Part shown: one piece after another, positions 1 to 4,603 of the stretch | Layout: each line of letters begins with the position of its first letter | How positions within the stretch are numbered: the stretch's first letter is position 1 | Assembly (NCBI GenBank): GCA_017354095.1 | Contig: JAFMRP010000298.1 | Span: 1 to 6,243 of the forward strand | Origin: Ktedonobacteraceae bacterium | Lineage (GTDB): Bacteria > Chloroflexota > Ktedonobacteria > Ktedonobacterales > Ktedonobacteraceae | Length of the DNA stretch: 6,243 bases | Direction: 5' to 3' | Notes under the pieces: model-generated | What the model was told of the DNA's origin: nothing | The model's input: the letters and a program-made list of their open reading frames with translations, nothing else | Databases searched by the model: none | Program-made: the position numbers and the translations under genes

Positions 1-1
1 G

Positions 2-205
2 AACCAGCTTGCGGAACATCTCCATAAGCGGGGCGATCGCTCACTTCAACTCTCTAGGCAATTTGAAGCCAACGCCCAGAAGGATGCAGGCAATCGCGAA
101 TTTGACCTGAACCAGGCCAAAATGCTCGACTATCAACACAACCTGTTCCACGAAATCGGCAACCTGGTCGACAAGCTTGTCAAACAATACGACCGCCCAC
201 TTTAA
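2..205 (+). CDS. C-terminal end of an unrecognised protein (5' partial)
   Basis: An open frame enters from the left edge and runs 67 codons to TAA at 203-205. The visible peptide begins NQLAEHLHKRGDRSLQLSRQ and ends DKLVKQYDRPL. It is highly polar, rich in Gln, Asn, Lys, Asp and Leu, with no membrane segment and no motif I recognise. Its charge pattern suggests helix, perhaps coiled coil. The gene converges on ychF with only 17 bp between the two stop codons and no obvious terminator hairpin there. A perfect 12-bp palindrome, GACAAGCTTGTC, lies inside the frame at 170-181 and is probably chance. The frame is open to the edge and the next gene starts just after its stop, so it is probably real. 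Function is unknown. Confidence 0.6.
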   Translation, partial: NQLAEHLHKRGDRSLQLSRQFEANAQKDAGNREFDLNQAKMLDYQHNLFHEIGNLVDKLVKQYDRPL

Positions 206-222
206 CGACTTCCCCCGCCCTT

Positions 223-1398
223 TTAGCGGCCCACGTTAAAGCGGAAATGCGCGATATCTCCATCCTTGATGATATAGTCTTTGCCCTCCAGGCGCTGCAC
301 ACCCTTCTTGGCCGCCGCCGCGAAGGAGCCACACTCCATAAAGTCATCAAAGTGCGTTACTTCGGCCCGGATGAAGCCACGCTCAATGTCCGAGTGGATT
401 TTGCCTGCGGCTTCGGGCGCCTTCGAGCCCCGTGTCACGGTCCAGGCCCTCACCTCATCCTCGCCCGCCGTCAGGAAGGTAATCAGATTGAGCAAGCGAT
501 AGCCAACCTGGATGACGCGGTCGGCACCCAGCCGTGGCAGGCCCAGCGATTCCAGGTACTCCTGCGCGTCCTCCTCGGGCAGCTCCACCAGTTCCGCCTC
601 CAGGCGTGCCGAGACCGCGACCACTTCGGCTCCCTCGTCTATTGCTCGCTTTGCCACTGTAACGATATCTCGCAATTCACCTTCCAGCTGCTCCGTCGCC
701 AGCGCGTCGCCAGCGTGGAGCTTGTCCAGCGCCTCGTTCGCCTCACCCAGTATATCCTCGCTCACATTCAATACATACATGCGCGGCTTCATGGTGAGCA
801 GGAAGAGCTCTTGCAGAATGTCATGCTCCTGCTGCGAATATTCAAGCTGGCTGGCCAGCGTCAATTCGTTTAGCGCTTCTTGTAACCGTGCCAGCAGATC
901 TATCTCCAACTGGTACTTTTTATCCCCCGACTTCGCCGCGCGTTTCGTACGCTCCATGCGCCGCTCGACCGTCGAAAGATCCGTCAGCGCCAGTTCCGCG
1001 TTGATGGTATCCAGGTCCCGATTGGGATCAATGGTGTCGTTGATGTGCGGCACATTGTCATTACTGAAGCTGCGCAGAACAATGGCCAGGGCATCAGCGT
1101 TACGAATGTGCCCCAGAAATTCCGCGCTCAGACCTTCACGTTTTTCTTTCACGACTTGCGAGGCCTGGCCCATGCCCGCCACGTCGACGAACTCGACGGT
1201 AGCATGGGTCACCTTTTTAGGTTGAAAAATATCTGCCAGCGGCTGAAGGCGCGCATCTGGCACCTGCACTACGGCCATATTCGCCTGGACAGTGCTGGTG
1301 GCGTAGCCACTCACAGGCGCGCCCGCCTTCGTAAGCGCGTTAAATAACGTCGTCTTGCCGCTCTGTGGCAAACCAACAATTCCTATCGTAAGAGCCAT
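223..1398 (-). CDS. ychF: YchF/OLA1-family P-loop NTPase (redox-regulated, ribosome-associated ATPase)
   Basis: 391 residues, slightly longer than the roughly 363 of E. coli YchF. The G1 P-loop is GLPQSGKTT at residues 9-17, where most YchF proteins have GLPNVGKST. G3 is DVAG at 72-75, followed by Met-76, the hydrophobic residue expected at the catalytic position in this HAS-NTPase group. G4 is NVSE at 211-214. In YchF/OLA1 the NxxE form replaces NKxD and favours ATP over GTP. G5 is SAR at 263-265, followed by LEAEL. Residues of about 90-200 contain the charged helical insert typical of the family. The C-terminal TGS-like (DUF933) domain covers about 302-391 and includes TAGEDEVRAWTV, AAGKIHSDIERGFIRAE and GKDYIIKDGDIAHFRFNV. 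The family binds ribosomes and is tied to stress and translation control. The ATG at 1398 is preceded by a weak purine-rich site (AGGGAAAAG). The assignment is secure. Confidence 0.97.
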   Translation of the reverse strand: MALTIGIVGLPQSGKTTLFNALTKAGAPVSGYATSTVQANMAVVQVPDARLQPLADIFQPKKVTHATVEFVDVAGMGQASQVVKEKREGLSAEFLGHIRNADALAIVLRSFSNDNVPHINDTIDPNRDLDTINAELALTDLSTVERRMERTKRAAKSGDKKYQLEIDLLARLQEALNELTLASQLEYSQQEHDILQELFLLTMKPRMYVLNVSEDILGEANEALDKLHAGDALATEQLEGELRDIVTVAKRAIDEGAEVVAVSARLEAELVELPEEDAQEYLESLGLPRLGADRVIQVGYRLLNLITFLTAGEDEVRAWTVTRGSKAPEAAGKIHSDIERGFIRAEVTHFDDFMECGSFAAAAKKGVQRLEGKDYIIKDGDIAHFRFNVGR

Positions 1399-1490
1399 AT
1401 CTTTTCCCTATTCAATCCTGTTCAACTTGGCACGCAATGGGCTGGCCATCTCAATATCTATGGATGTAGAGCGTTTCCCGATTCCCTATC

Positions 1491-1520
1491 ATCTTAACGG
1501 ATGAGGTCCACGTCTGACAA
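1491..1520 (-). promoter_or_regulatory. Candidate sigma70-type promoter for ychF
   Basis: Read on the - strand, TTGTCA (1515-1520, 5 of 6 to the -35 consensus) is followed by an 18-bp spacer and TAAGAT (1491-1496, 4 of 6 to the -10 consensus). This predicts a leader of about 85 nt before the ychF ATG. It is based on consensus matching only. Confidence 0.3.
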
Positions 1521-1572
1521 CAGGCTCCCACATTGACGACAGCGAGAAAATTTCTGCCAGTGCCGAGGGACC

Positions 1573-1602
1573 CCGACACAAATGAATGTGCCATAATAAG
1601 AT
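1573..1602 (+). promoter_or_regulatory. Candidate promoter for the GGQ protein gene
   Basis: CCGACA (1573-1578), an 18-bp spacer and TAAGAT (1597-1602) lie about 37 bp before the ATG at 1639. An overlapping CATAAT at 1592-1597 is an alternative -10. The -35 match is modest. The divergent layout requires a + strand promoter somewhere in 1399-1638, and this is the best candidate I see. Confidence 0.25.
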
Positions 1603-1638
1603 TATGCGGAATCAGAACCAGCTACAAAACCAGATACC

Positions 1639-1992
1639 ATGAACGACCATTATCCAACTGATCGTGCGGCCCTGGAGCACGACTGTGATGCGACGTTCCT
1701 GGTTGCCAGCGGGCCCGGAGGCCAGCATCGCAACAAAACACAGACCGGTGTGCGCCTGGTCCATCGCCCAACAGGCCTGACGGTCACCGCCACCGAACGG
1801 CGCTCGCAATCCGCCAATCGAGAGATGGCCTTCGAGCGTATGGCCCGACGACTTCAGCAGCGACAGCGCAAGCGCGCTCCGCGCATCGCGACCCGGCCCA
1901 CGCGTGCGAGCCGTGCACGCCGGCAGGAATCCAAACGCCGTAACAGCCTTATCAAACAATCGCGAGCGCCTCTTCGCCATCACGCTGAATAG
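1639..1992 (+). CDS. Small GGQ-domain peptide-release-factor-like protein (probable ribosome-rescue factor)
   Basis: 117 residues. The class I release factor catalytic motif is present: SGPGGQHRNKT with GGQ at 27-29, which in this family enters the peptidyl transferase centre to hydrolyse peptidyl-tRNA. It is followed by TGVRLVHRPTGLTVTATERRSQSANRE-type sequence, which resembles RF1/RF2 domain 3. Domains 1, 2 and 4, with the stop-codon-reading PxT/SPF loops, are absent. The C-terminal third (about 75-117) is strongly basic and includes RPTRASRARRQESKRRNSLIK. This closely resembles the ArfB (YaeJ) tail that occupies the empty mRNA channel of stalled ribosomes. The helical insert that ArfB carries after its GGQ hairpin is missing, so the protein is more like the compact mitochondrial C12orf65 type. 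The ATG is the first start after an in-frame TAA at 1597-1599, and no clear Shine-Dalgarno is visible. Rescue of stalled ribosomes is inferred from the family. Confidence 0.88.
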   Translation: MNDHYPTDRAALEHDCDATFLVASGPGGQHRNKTQTGVRLVHRPTGLTVTATERRSQSANREMAFERMARRLQQRQRKRAPRIATRPTRASRARRQESKRRNSLIKQSRAPLRHHAE

Positions 1993-2085
1993 GCACTCTC
2001 TCGGCGGTGCCGGTCGCGCCGGCCAACCGGCAGCTTTCAGGGAACAGCAACACTCACACACCAGGCATAGGAAGGAACGTCTTTG

Positions 2086-3477
2086 ATGCAAACCCCGTCT
2101 GCCCCTGATCTGAATCCCGTCTTCTCCTACATCGATACGCACTCCCAGCAATTTTTAGCGCGTCTGATCGAGTATCTGCGCCGCCCGAGCATCAGCGCCT
2201 ATGGCGAGGGGATCGATGCAGTCGCCGAATATATCGCGGAAGAGATGCGTCACATGGGCCTGTCAGTACGCGTTATGCCCACTGGCGGCTGCCCGATGGT
2301 GTTCGGCGAGTACCACGTCCGCCCTGACGCGCCCACAGTCCTGCTCTATGGACACTACGACGTTCAACCACCTGATCCCGTGGAGGCATGGACCTCTCCG
2401 CCCTTTGAGCCCGCTGTGCGTGATGGCCGCATCTACGCGCGCGGGGTGGGCGATAATAAAGGCCAGCACTTCGCTCAGCTCATGGCTCTGGAGACCCTGC
2501 TGGCCTGCCGCAGCACCTTGCCCTGCAACGTCAAAGTGCTGCTGGAAGGCGAGGAAGAGATCGGCAGCCCGCATACCCCCTTGTTCATCCGGGCACATCG
2601 TGACGAGCTCCAGGCCGACCTGATGATCGTGAGTGATGGCCCTGTGCATGAAAGTGGACGACCCCTCATGAGCTTTGGCGTGCGCGGCCTCCTGAGCATT
2701 GAACTGCACGCACGCGGGGCCAATCGTGACCTCCATTCGGGCCATTGGGGAGGAATCGCCCCCAACCCCTTGTGGACCCTGGTCCACCTGCTCGCTACAA
2801 TGAAGAATGAACGCGGAGAAATCACAATCGACGGCTTTTACGATCACGTGGAACCCCTGACCGGACAGGAACGTCAGGCTCTGGCCAGCTTACCGGTCGA
2901 TGTCTCGCGCGTCAAACAATCACTGGGGATACAGCACTTCGACGAACCACAGGAACGCGGCTACTTTGAACGGGTGATGGCCTATCCCACACTGACGATC
3001 AACGGCATTCATGGAGGCTATGGTGGCCCTGGTACGAAAACAGTCCTGCCGCACGAGGCCATCGCTAAGTGTGATATGCGCCTGGTCAAAGCACAGACTG
3101 CCGACGATATCCTGGCGAAGGTCAAAGCCCACGTCCAGCACCACGCTCCATCGGTTAGCGTCATCAGCCACGGAGGCGTAGATCCGGCGAGAACCCCACT
3201 GGACTCACCCTTTACCGAACCTCTGCGCCAGGGCATCATTGCCGCTCAGGGAGTCGCCCCACTGCTGGAGCCCACCGTAGGCGCGAGCATGGCCAGCTCC
3301 GTCTTCACCCAGCATCTGGGCGTCCAGATTGTTTACATCCCCTACGCCAACGCGGACGAAGCCAATCACGCTCCCAATGAGAATATGGAGATCTCACGCT
3401 TCCTTGGAGGTATCAAAACCGGTGCCGCCATGCTCTCTTTTCTAGGAGTACTACCCGGCGCCTCTTCAACCGAATAG
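2086..3477 (+). CDS. M20-family di-zinc peptidase (CNDP-like dipeptidase)
   Basis: 463 residues, full length for the M20 dipeptidase branch. The co-catalytic zinc set is complete: GHYDVQP (His-90 ligand, Asp-92), GVGDNKG (Asp-123, bridging ligand), LEGEEEIGS (Glu-157 general base, Glu-158 ligand), VSDGP (Asp-184 ligand) and EANHAPNEN (His-428 ligand). The lid or dimerisation domain starts near 196 with SFGVRGLLSIELHARG and contains LHSGHWGG, whose His-217 corresponds to the residue that reaches the partner active site in the family. There is no signal peptide, so it is probably cytoplasmic and cleaves dipeptides or related amides; substrate cannot be read from sequence. The ATG at 2086 was chosen. 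A TTG one codon earlier (2083) is also possible. The Shine-Dalgarno AGGAAGGAA (2069-2077) serves either. It lies 93 bp after the GGQ gene with no terminator between, so cotranscription is plausible. Confidence 0.93.
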   Translation: MQTPSAPDLNPVFSYIDTHSQQFLARLIEYLRRPSISAYGEGIDAVAEYIAEEMRHMGLSVRVMPTGGCPMVFGEYHVRPDAPTVLLYGHYDVQPPDPVEAWTSPPFEPAVRDGRIYARGVGDNKGQHFAQLMALETLLACRSTLPCNVKVLLEGEEEIGSPHTPLFIRAHRDELQADLMIVSDGPVHESGRPLMSFGVRGLLSIELHARGANRDLHSGHWGGIAPNPLWTLVHLLATMKNERGEITIDGFYDHVEPLTGQERQALASLPVDVSRVKQSLGIQHFDEPQERGYFERVMAYPTLTINGIHGGYGGPGTKTVLPHEAIAKCDMRLVKAQTADDILAKVKAHVQHHAPSVSVISHGGVDPARTPLDSPFTEPLRQGIIAAQGVAPLLEPTVGASMASSVFTQHLGVQIVYIPYANADEANHAPNENMEISRFLGGIKTGAAMLSFLGVLPGASSTE

Positions 3478-3503
3478 TCACTGTTTTCGCACAAGGCGAG
3501 GGT

Positions 3504-3525
3504 GCAGGGAGCGCAGCGTCCCTGC
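3504..3525. repeat. Perfect 7-bp stem-loop shortly after the M20 gene
   Basis: GCAGGGA (3504-3510) pairs with TCCCTGC (3519-3525) around the 8-nt loop GCGCAGCG. It lies 26 nt after the M20 stop codon. Without a following T run it is not a standard intrinsic terminator. Its left side, GGCGAGG..TG.AGGGA (3495-3510), can alternatively pair with TCCCT..CA.CCTTGCC (3751-3769), which would make it the left end of the repeat island. Confidence 0.5.
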
Positions 3526-3571
3526 CGGGGGTACTTCCTTTCCGATCACCTGAGCCGAAGGCGCAAGCCTC

Positions 3572-3686
3572 ACCGTCAGATGGCGCGCAGCGCAGGTGCG
3601 CTAGATTCCTTGCAGACGGCCTGGGCGCAGCCAGACGCAAAAGCGTCGTTGGCCGTCTGGACAAGAGGCCCACCGTTTCTGACGGT
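3572..3686 (+). repeat. Structured repeat unit 1b (middle unit)
   Basis: ACCGTCAGA (3572-3580) and TCTGACGGT (3678-3686) are perfect 9-bp complements. The left arm is followed by TG, hairpin GCGC-GCA-GCGC (3583-3593) and a single A. The right arm is preceded by GTT (3675-3677). The second hairpin appears to be GGTG (3595-3598) with CACC (3671-3674), and unit 1a lies inside its loop, flanked by CCTTG and CAAGAGG. Confidence 0.7.
3613..3659 (+). repeat. Structured repeat unit 1a (innermost, minimal form)
   Basis: This is a compact form of the design. Arms CAGACGGCC (3613-3621) and GGCCGTCTG (3651-3659) are perfect 9-bp complements. Inside, in order, are TG, hairpin GGC-GCA-GCC (3624-3632), A, hairpin GACGC-AAAA-GCGTC (3634-3647) and GTT. 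Almost every base is accounted for by a helix or a fixed linker, giving a three-way junction. The flanks CCTTG (3608-3612) and CAAGAGG (3662-3668) are also partly complementary. Confidence 0.75.
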
Positions 3687-3718
3687 CTATCAAGAAGACG
3701 CGCTAGCGTCGTTGGTGC

Positions 3719-3775
3719 TCGGAATAAGAGCCGGGGGTGTCCCCGAAAAATCCCTTTCTCTCACCTTGCCGCCGC
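3719..3775 (+). repeat. Right-end motif, copy 1
   Basis: This begins with TCGGAATAAGAGC (3719-3731), shared exactly with 4102-4114. It continues with a GGGG-rich stretch containing the small hairpin CGGGG-GTGT-CCCCG (3732-3745) and ends with a TTCTCT..CAC..GCCGCCGC run that resembles 4129-4150. It forms the right border of the first nest. Confidence 0.55.
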
Positions 3776-3788
3776 AGGCGATTCCTCT

Positions 3789-3906
3789 CAGCCCGCCTGA
3801 GCGCACAGCGCGCAAGCCTTGCCGCCAGATGAGCCGAAGGCTAGGCACGCCAGTGCCGTTTCTGGCGGAACTTTCAAGGAGCCGCGGTAGCGGCGTTGGC
3901 GGGCTG
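3789..3906 (+). repeat. Structured repeat unit 2b (outer unit of the second nest)
   Basis: CAGCCCGCC (3789-3797) and GGCGGGCTG (3898-3906) are perfect 9-bp complements. Inside are TG, A, hairpin GCGC-ACA-GCGC (3801-3811), then nested unit 2a flanked by CCTTG (3817-3821) and CAAGG (3875-3879), then hairpin GCCGC-GGTA-GCGGC (3881-3894) and GTT (3895-3897). Outside, CCTCT (3784-3788) pairs with AGAGG (3911-3915). Confidence 0.75.
3822..3868 (+). repeat. Structured repeat unit 2a (inner, minimal form)
   Basis: CCGCCAGA (3822-3829) and TCTGGCGG (3861-3868) are perfect 8-bp complements. Inside are TG, hairpin AGCC-GAA-GGCT (3832-3842), A, hairpin GGCAC-GCCA-GTGCC (3844-3857) and GTT (3858-3860). 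The order, linker bases and 47-nt length match unit 1a, while the stem sequences are different. This is the clearest evidence that structure, not sequence, is conserved. Confidence 0.75.
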
Positions 3907-4021
3907 GACAAGAGGTCGGCGAGGTGGGAGGAAGGGAAAGCCCTGTGCCCTTTTCTTGTTCGCTGGTAATAATCCTGAGTTTGTAGTACAATTGGAAACG
4001 ACAAAAAAGCAAAGCAGGGGT

Positions 4022-4042
4022 CAAGGGGACGGTGTCCCCTTG
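4022..4042. repeat. Perfect 9-bp stem-loop
   Basis: CAAGGGGAC (4022-4030) pairs with GTCCCCTTG (4034-4042) around a GGT loop. No T run follows on the + strand. On the - strand a T-rich run (complement of 4003-4008) begins about 13 nt beyond the stem, which is too far for a standard intrinsic terminator. It lies upstream of the degenerate unit and may be part of the repeat island. Confidence 0.55.
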
Positions 4043-4059
4043 CAGGGCGCGGGGTGCTA

Positions 4060-4150
4060 CCGATCCAACGGCCTGACGTAGCTGCGCAGCAGCGTTGACT
4101 GTCGGAATAAGAGCACAGGGGCCTCGCTTCTCTCCCCTCACTCGCCGCCG
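4060..4150 (+). repeat. Degenerate sixth unit plus right-end motif, copy 2
   Basis: Hairpin GCTGC-GCA-GCAGC (4081-4093) is followed by GTT (4094-4096) and a putative right arm GACTGTCGG (4097-4105). The left side CCGATC..GGCC-TG (4060-4075) shares CCGATC and the following TG with unit 1c, but the arms pair only at their outer four or five positions, and the first small hairpin is missing. TCGGAATAAGAGC (4102-4114) and the following TTCTCT..CAC..GCCGCCG stretch repeat the motif at 3719-3775. I read this as a decayed copy. Confidence 0.45.
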
Positions 4151-4160
4151 CATGAACATG

Positions 4161-4194
4161 AACAAATTATGGTGGGAGACAGACATAATTTGTT
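4161..4194. promoter_or_regulatory. Perfect 11-bp AT-rich inverted repeat upstream of the FmdB gene
   Basis: AACAAATTATG (4161-4171) and CATAATTTGTT (4184-4194) are exact complements around a 12-nt loop. Unlike the repeat island the arms are AT-rich, so this looks like a separate element, either an operator or a transcript hairpin. It lies 68 bp before the FmdB start. No GC-rich stem and T run are present, so a standard terminator is unlikely. Confidence 0.5.
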
Positions 4195-4217
4195 AAAGAT
4201 CATCAGGCAGCGCACCC

Positions 4218-4234
4218 GTCAAACGAAGTTTGAC
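4218..4234 (+). promoter_or_regulatory. 7-bp stem-loop in the FmdB gene leader
   Basis: GTCAAAC and GTTTGAC are perfect complements around a GAA triloop. The stem ends 15 nt before the Shine-Dalgarno (4250-4255), so it leaves the ribosome site free. It could stabilise the leader or bind a regulator. Confidence 0.4.
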
Positions 4235-4262
4235 CGAGCATTATGGCAGAAAGGACAGTCGA

Positions 4263-4496
4263 ATGCCACTGTACGAGTATTATTGCTCGCACTGCAAATC
4301 TAAGTTCGAACTCATTGTAAGCCATCAGCATGCTGACGATGTCGTGTGTATGAAGTGTCATAGCGAAAAAGTACGCCGTCTGATCTCAACCTTCGCGCTG
4401 CCTCGTGGGGGAAGGGACGATTACAGTCTCGACGACTCAGGCGCTCCCGCAATGGGCGGATGTGGCTGCGGAGAAGGTGGATGCGGCTGTCACTAG
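4263..4496 (+). CDS. FmdB-type zinc-ribbon protein
   Basis: 77 residues starting MPLYEYYCSHCKSKFE, the hallmark of the FmdB/CxxC_CxxC_SSSS putative regulatory family. Two CxxC knuckles, Cys-8/Cys-11 and Cys-29/Cys-32, would bind one zinc. The middle (VRRLISTFALPRGG) matches the usual post-ribbon segment. The tail GGCGCGEGGCGCH adds Cys-67, 69, 74 and 76, a Gly-Cys-rich end seen in some family members that could bind a second metal. Members are called regulatory from FmdB of methylotrophs, but the molecular role is unproven. The ATG at 4263 was chosen over an upstream TTG at 4230 because AAAGGA (4250-4255) sits 7 nt before it and the family begins MPxYEY. The TTG also lies inside the 4218-4234 stem. 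The gene stands alone, 107 bp before the next. Confidence 0.9.
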   Translation: MPLYEYYCSHCKSKFELIVSHQHADDVVCMKCHSEKVRRLISTFALPRGGRDDYSLDDSGAPAMGGCGCGEGGCGCH

Positions 4497-4603
4497 ACAT
4501 CCACCGGGCTCGATGAGATCGACATCGCCCATCGCTGCCGGCTGCAACGAATCTCTCGTGCCCTGGTGACGCGGCGCCTGAGCACGACTTTCAGGTTATC
4601 ACC

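Larger units (their letters stand above)
3542..3722 (+). repeat. Structured repeat unit 1c (outermost of three nested units)
   Basis: The left arm CCGATCACC (3542-3550) pairs with GGTGCTCGG (3714-3722) at 8 of 9 positions. The left arm is followed by TG and then the small hairpin GCC-GAA-GGC (3554-3562). The right arm is preceded by GTT (3711-3713) and, before that, by hairpin GACGC-GCTA-GCGTC (3697-3710). Unit 1b is nested between the two hairpins, flanked by GCAAGCCTC on the left and CTATCAAGAA on the right. Confidence 0.7.
3751..3937 (+). repeat. Long-range 21-position helix enclosing the second nest
   Basis: Positions 3751-3771 pair with 3917-3937. Eighteen pairs are Watson-Crick and three are G-T, each with T on the left arm and G on the right. 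These would be G-U pairs in RNA from the + strand but A-C mismatches in RNA from the - strand. The helix encloses units 2b and 2a. The right arm is also partly complementary to 4112-4147, so alternative folds compete. Confidence 0.55.
3478..4262. other. Long intergenic region filled with nested palindromic repeats, no credible gene
   Basis: Between the M20 stop and the FmdB start there are about 785 bp. Frames of 60-155 codons open on both strands, but they run through the repeats, have no Shine-Dalgarno and no recognisable protein features, and I do not call them. The content is five nested base-pairing units (3542-3906), a degenerate sixth (about 4060-4105), related end motifs at 3494-3510, 3719-3775, 3917-3948 and 4102-4150, and separate hairpins at 3504-3525, 3732-3745, 4022-4042, 4161-4194 and 4218-4234. 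No transposase gene is present. No convincing rho-independent terminator for the M20 gene is visible, because none of the hairpins is followed by a T run. Confidence 0.75.

Noticed and set aside
170..181. Perfect 12-bp palindrome GACAAGCTTGTC
   Set aside because: It lies inside the coding sequence of the first gene and has no partner or T run. It is probably chance, and too early to be the terminator of either convergent gene.
2009..2023. GCCGG-TCGCG-CCGGC hairpin between the GGQ gene and the M20 gene as a terminator
   Set aside because: The stem is only 5 bp in a GC-rich stretch and no T run follows.
1612..2151. A 179-codon - strand frame opposite the GGQ protein gene
   Set aside because: It is a shadow of the + strand gene, whose GGQ motif and ArfB-like tail are unmistakable. 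The antisense product has no recognisable feature.
3822..3868. Possible hammerhead ribozyme (GATGA before a small stem, three-way junction)
   Set aside because: The GAA strand required after stem II is missing (TA is found instead) and the CTGATGA core is incomplete. Unit 1a, with the same fold, lacks the motif altogether.
3502..3969. A 155-codon + strand frame across the repeat island, with - strand frames at 3690-4004 and 3788-4186
   Set aside because: They run straight through the nested inverted repeats, lack ribosome sites, overlap one another on both strands and show no protein motif. The repeats explain the open frames.
3542..4105. CRISPR array
   Set aside because: The repeated parts are paired arms of differing sequence in nested order, with no constant direct repeat, no regular spacers and no cas genes.
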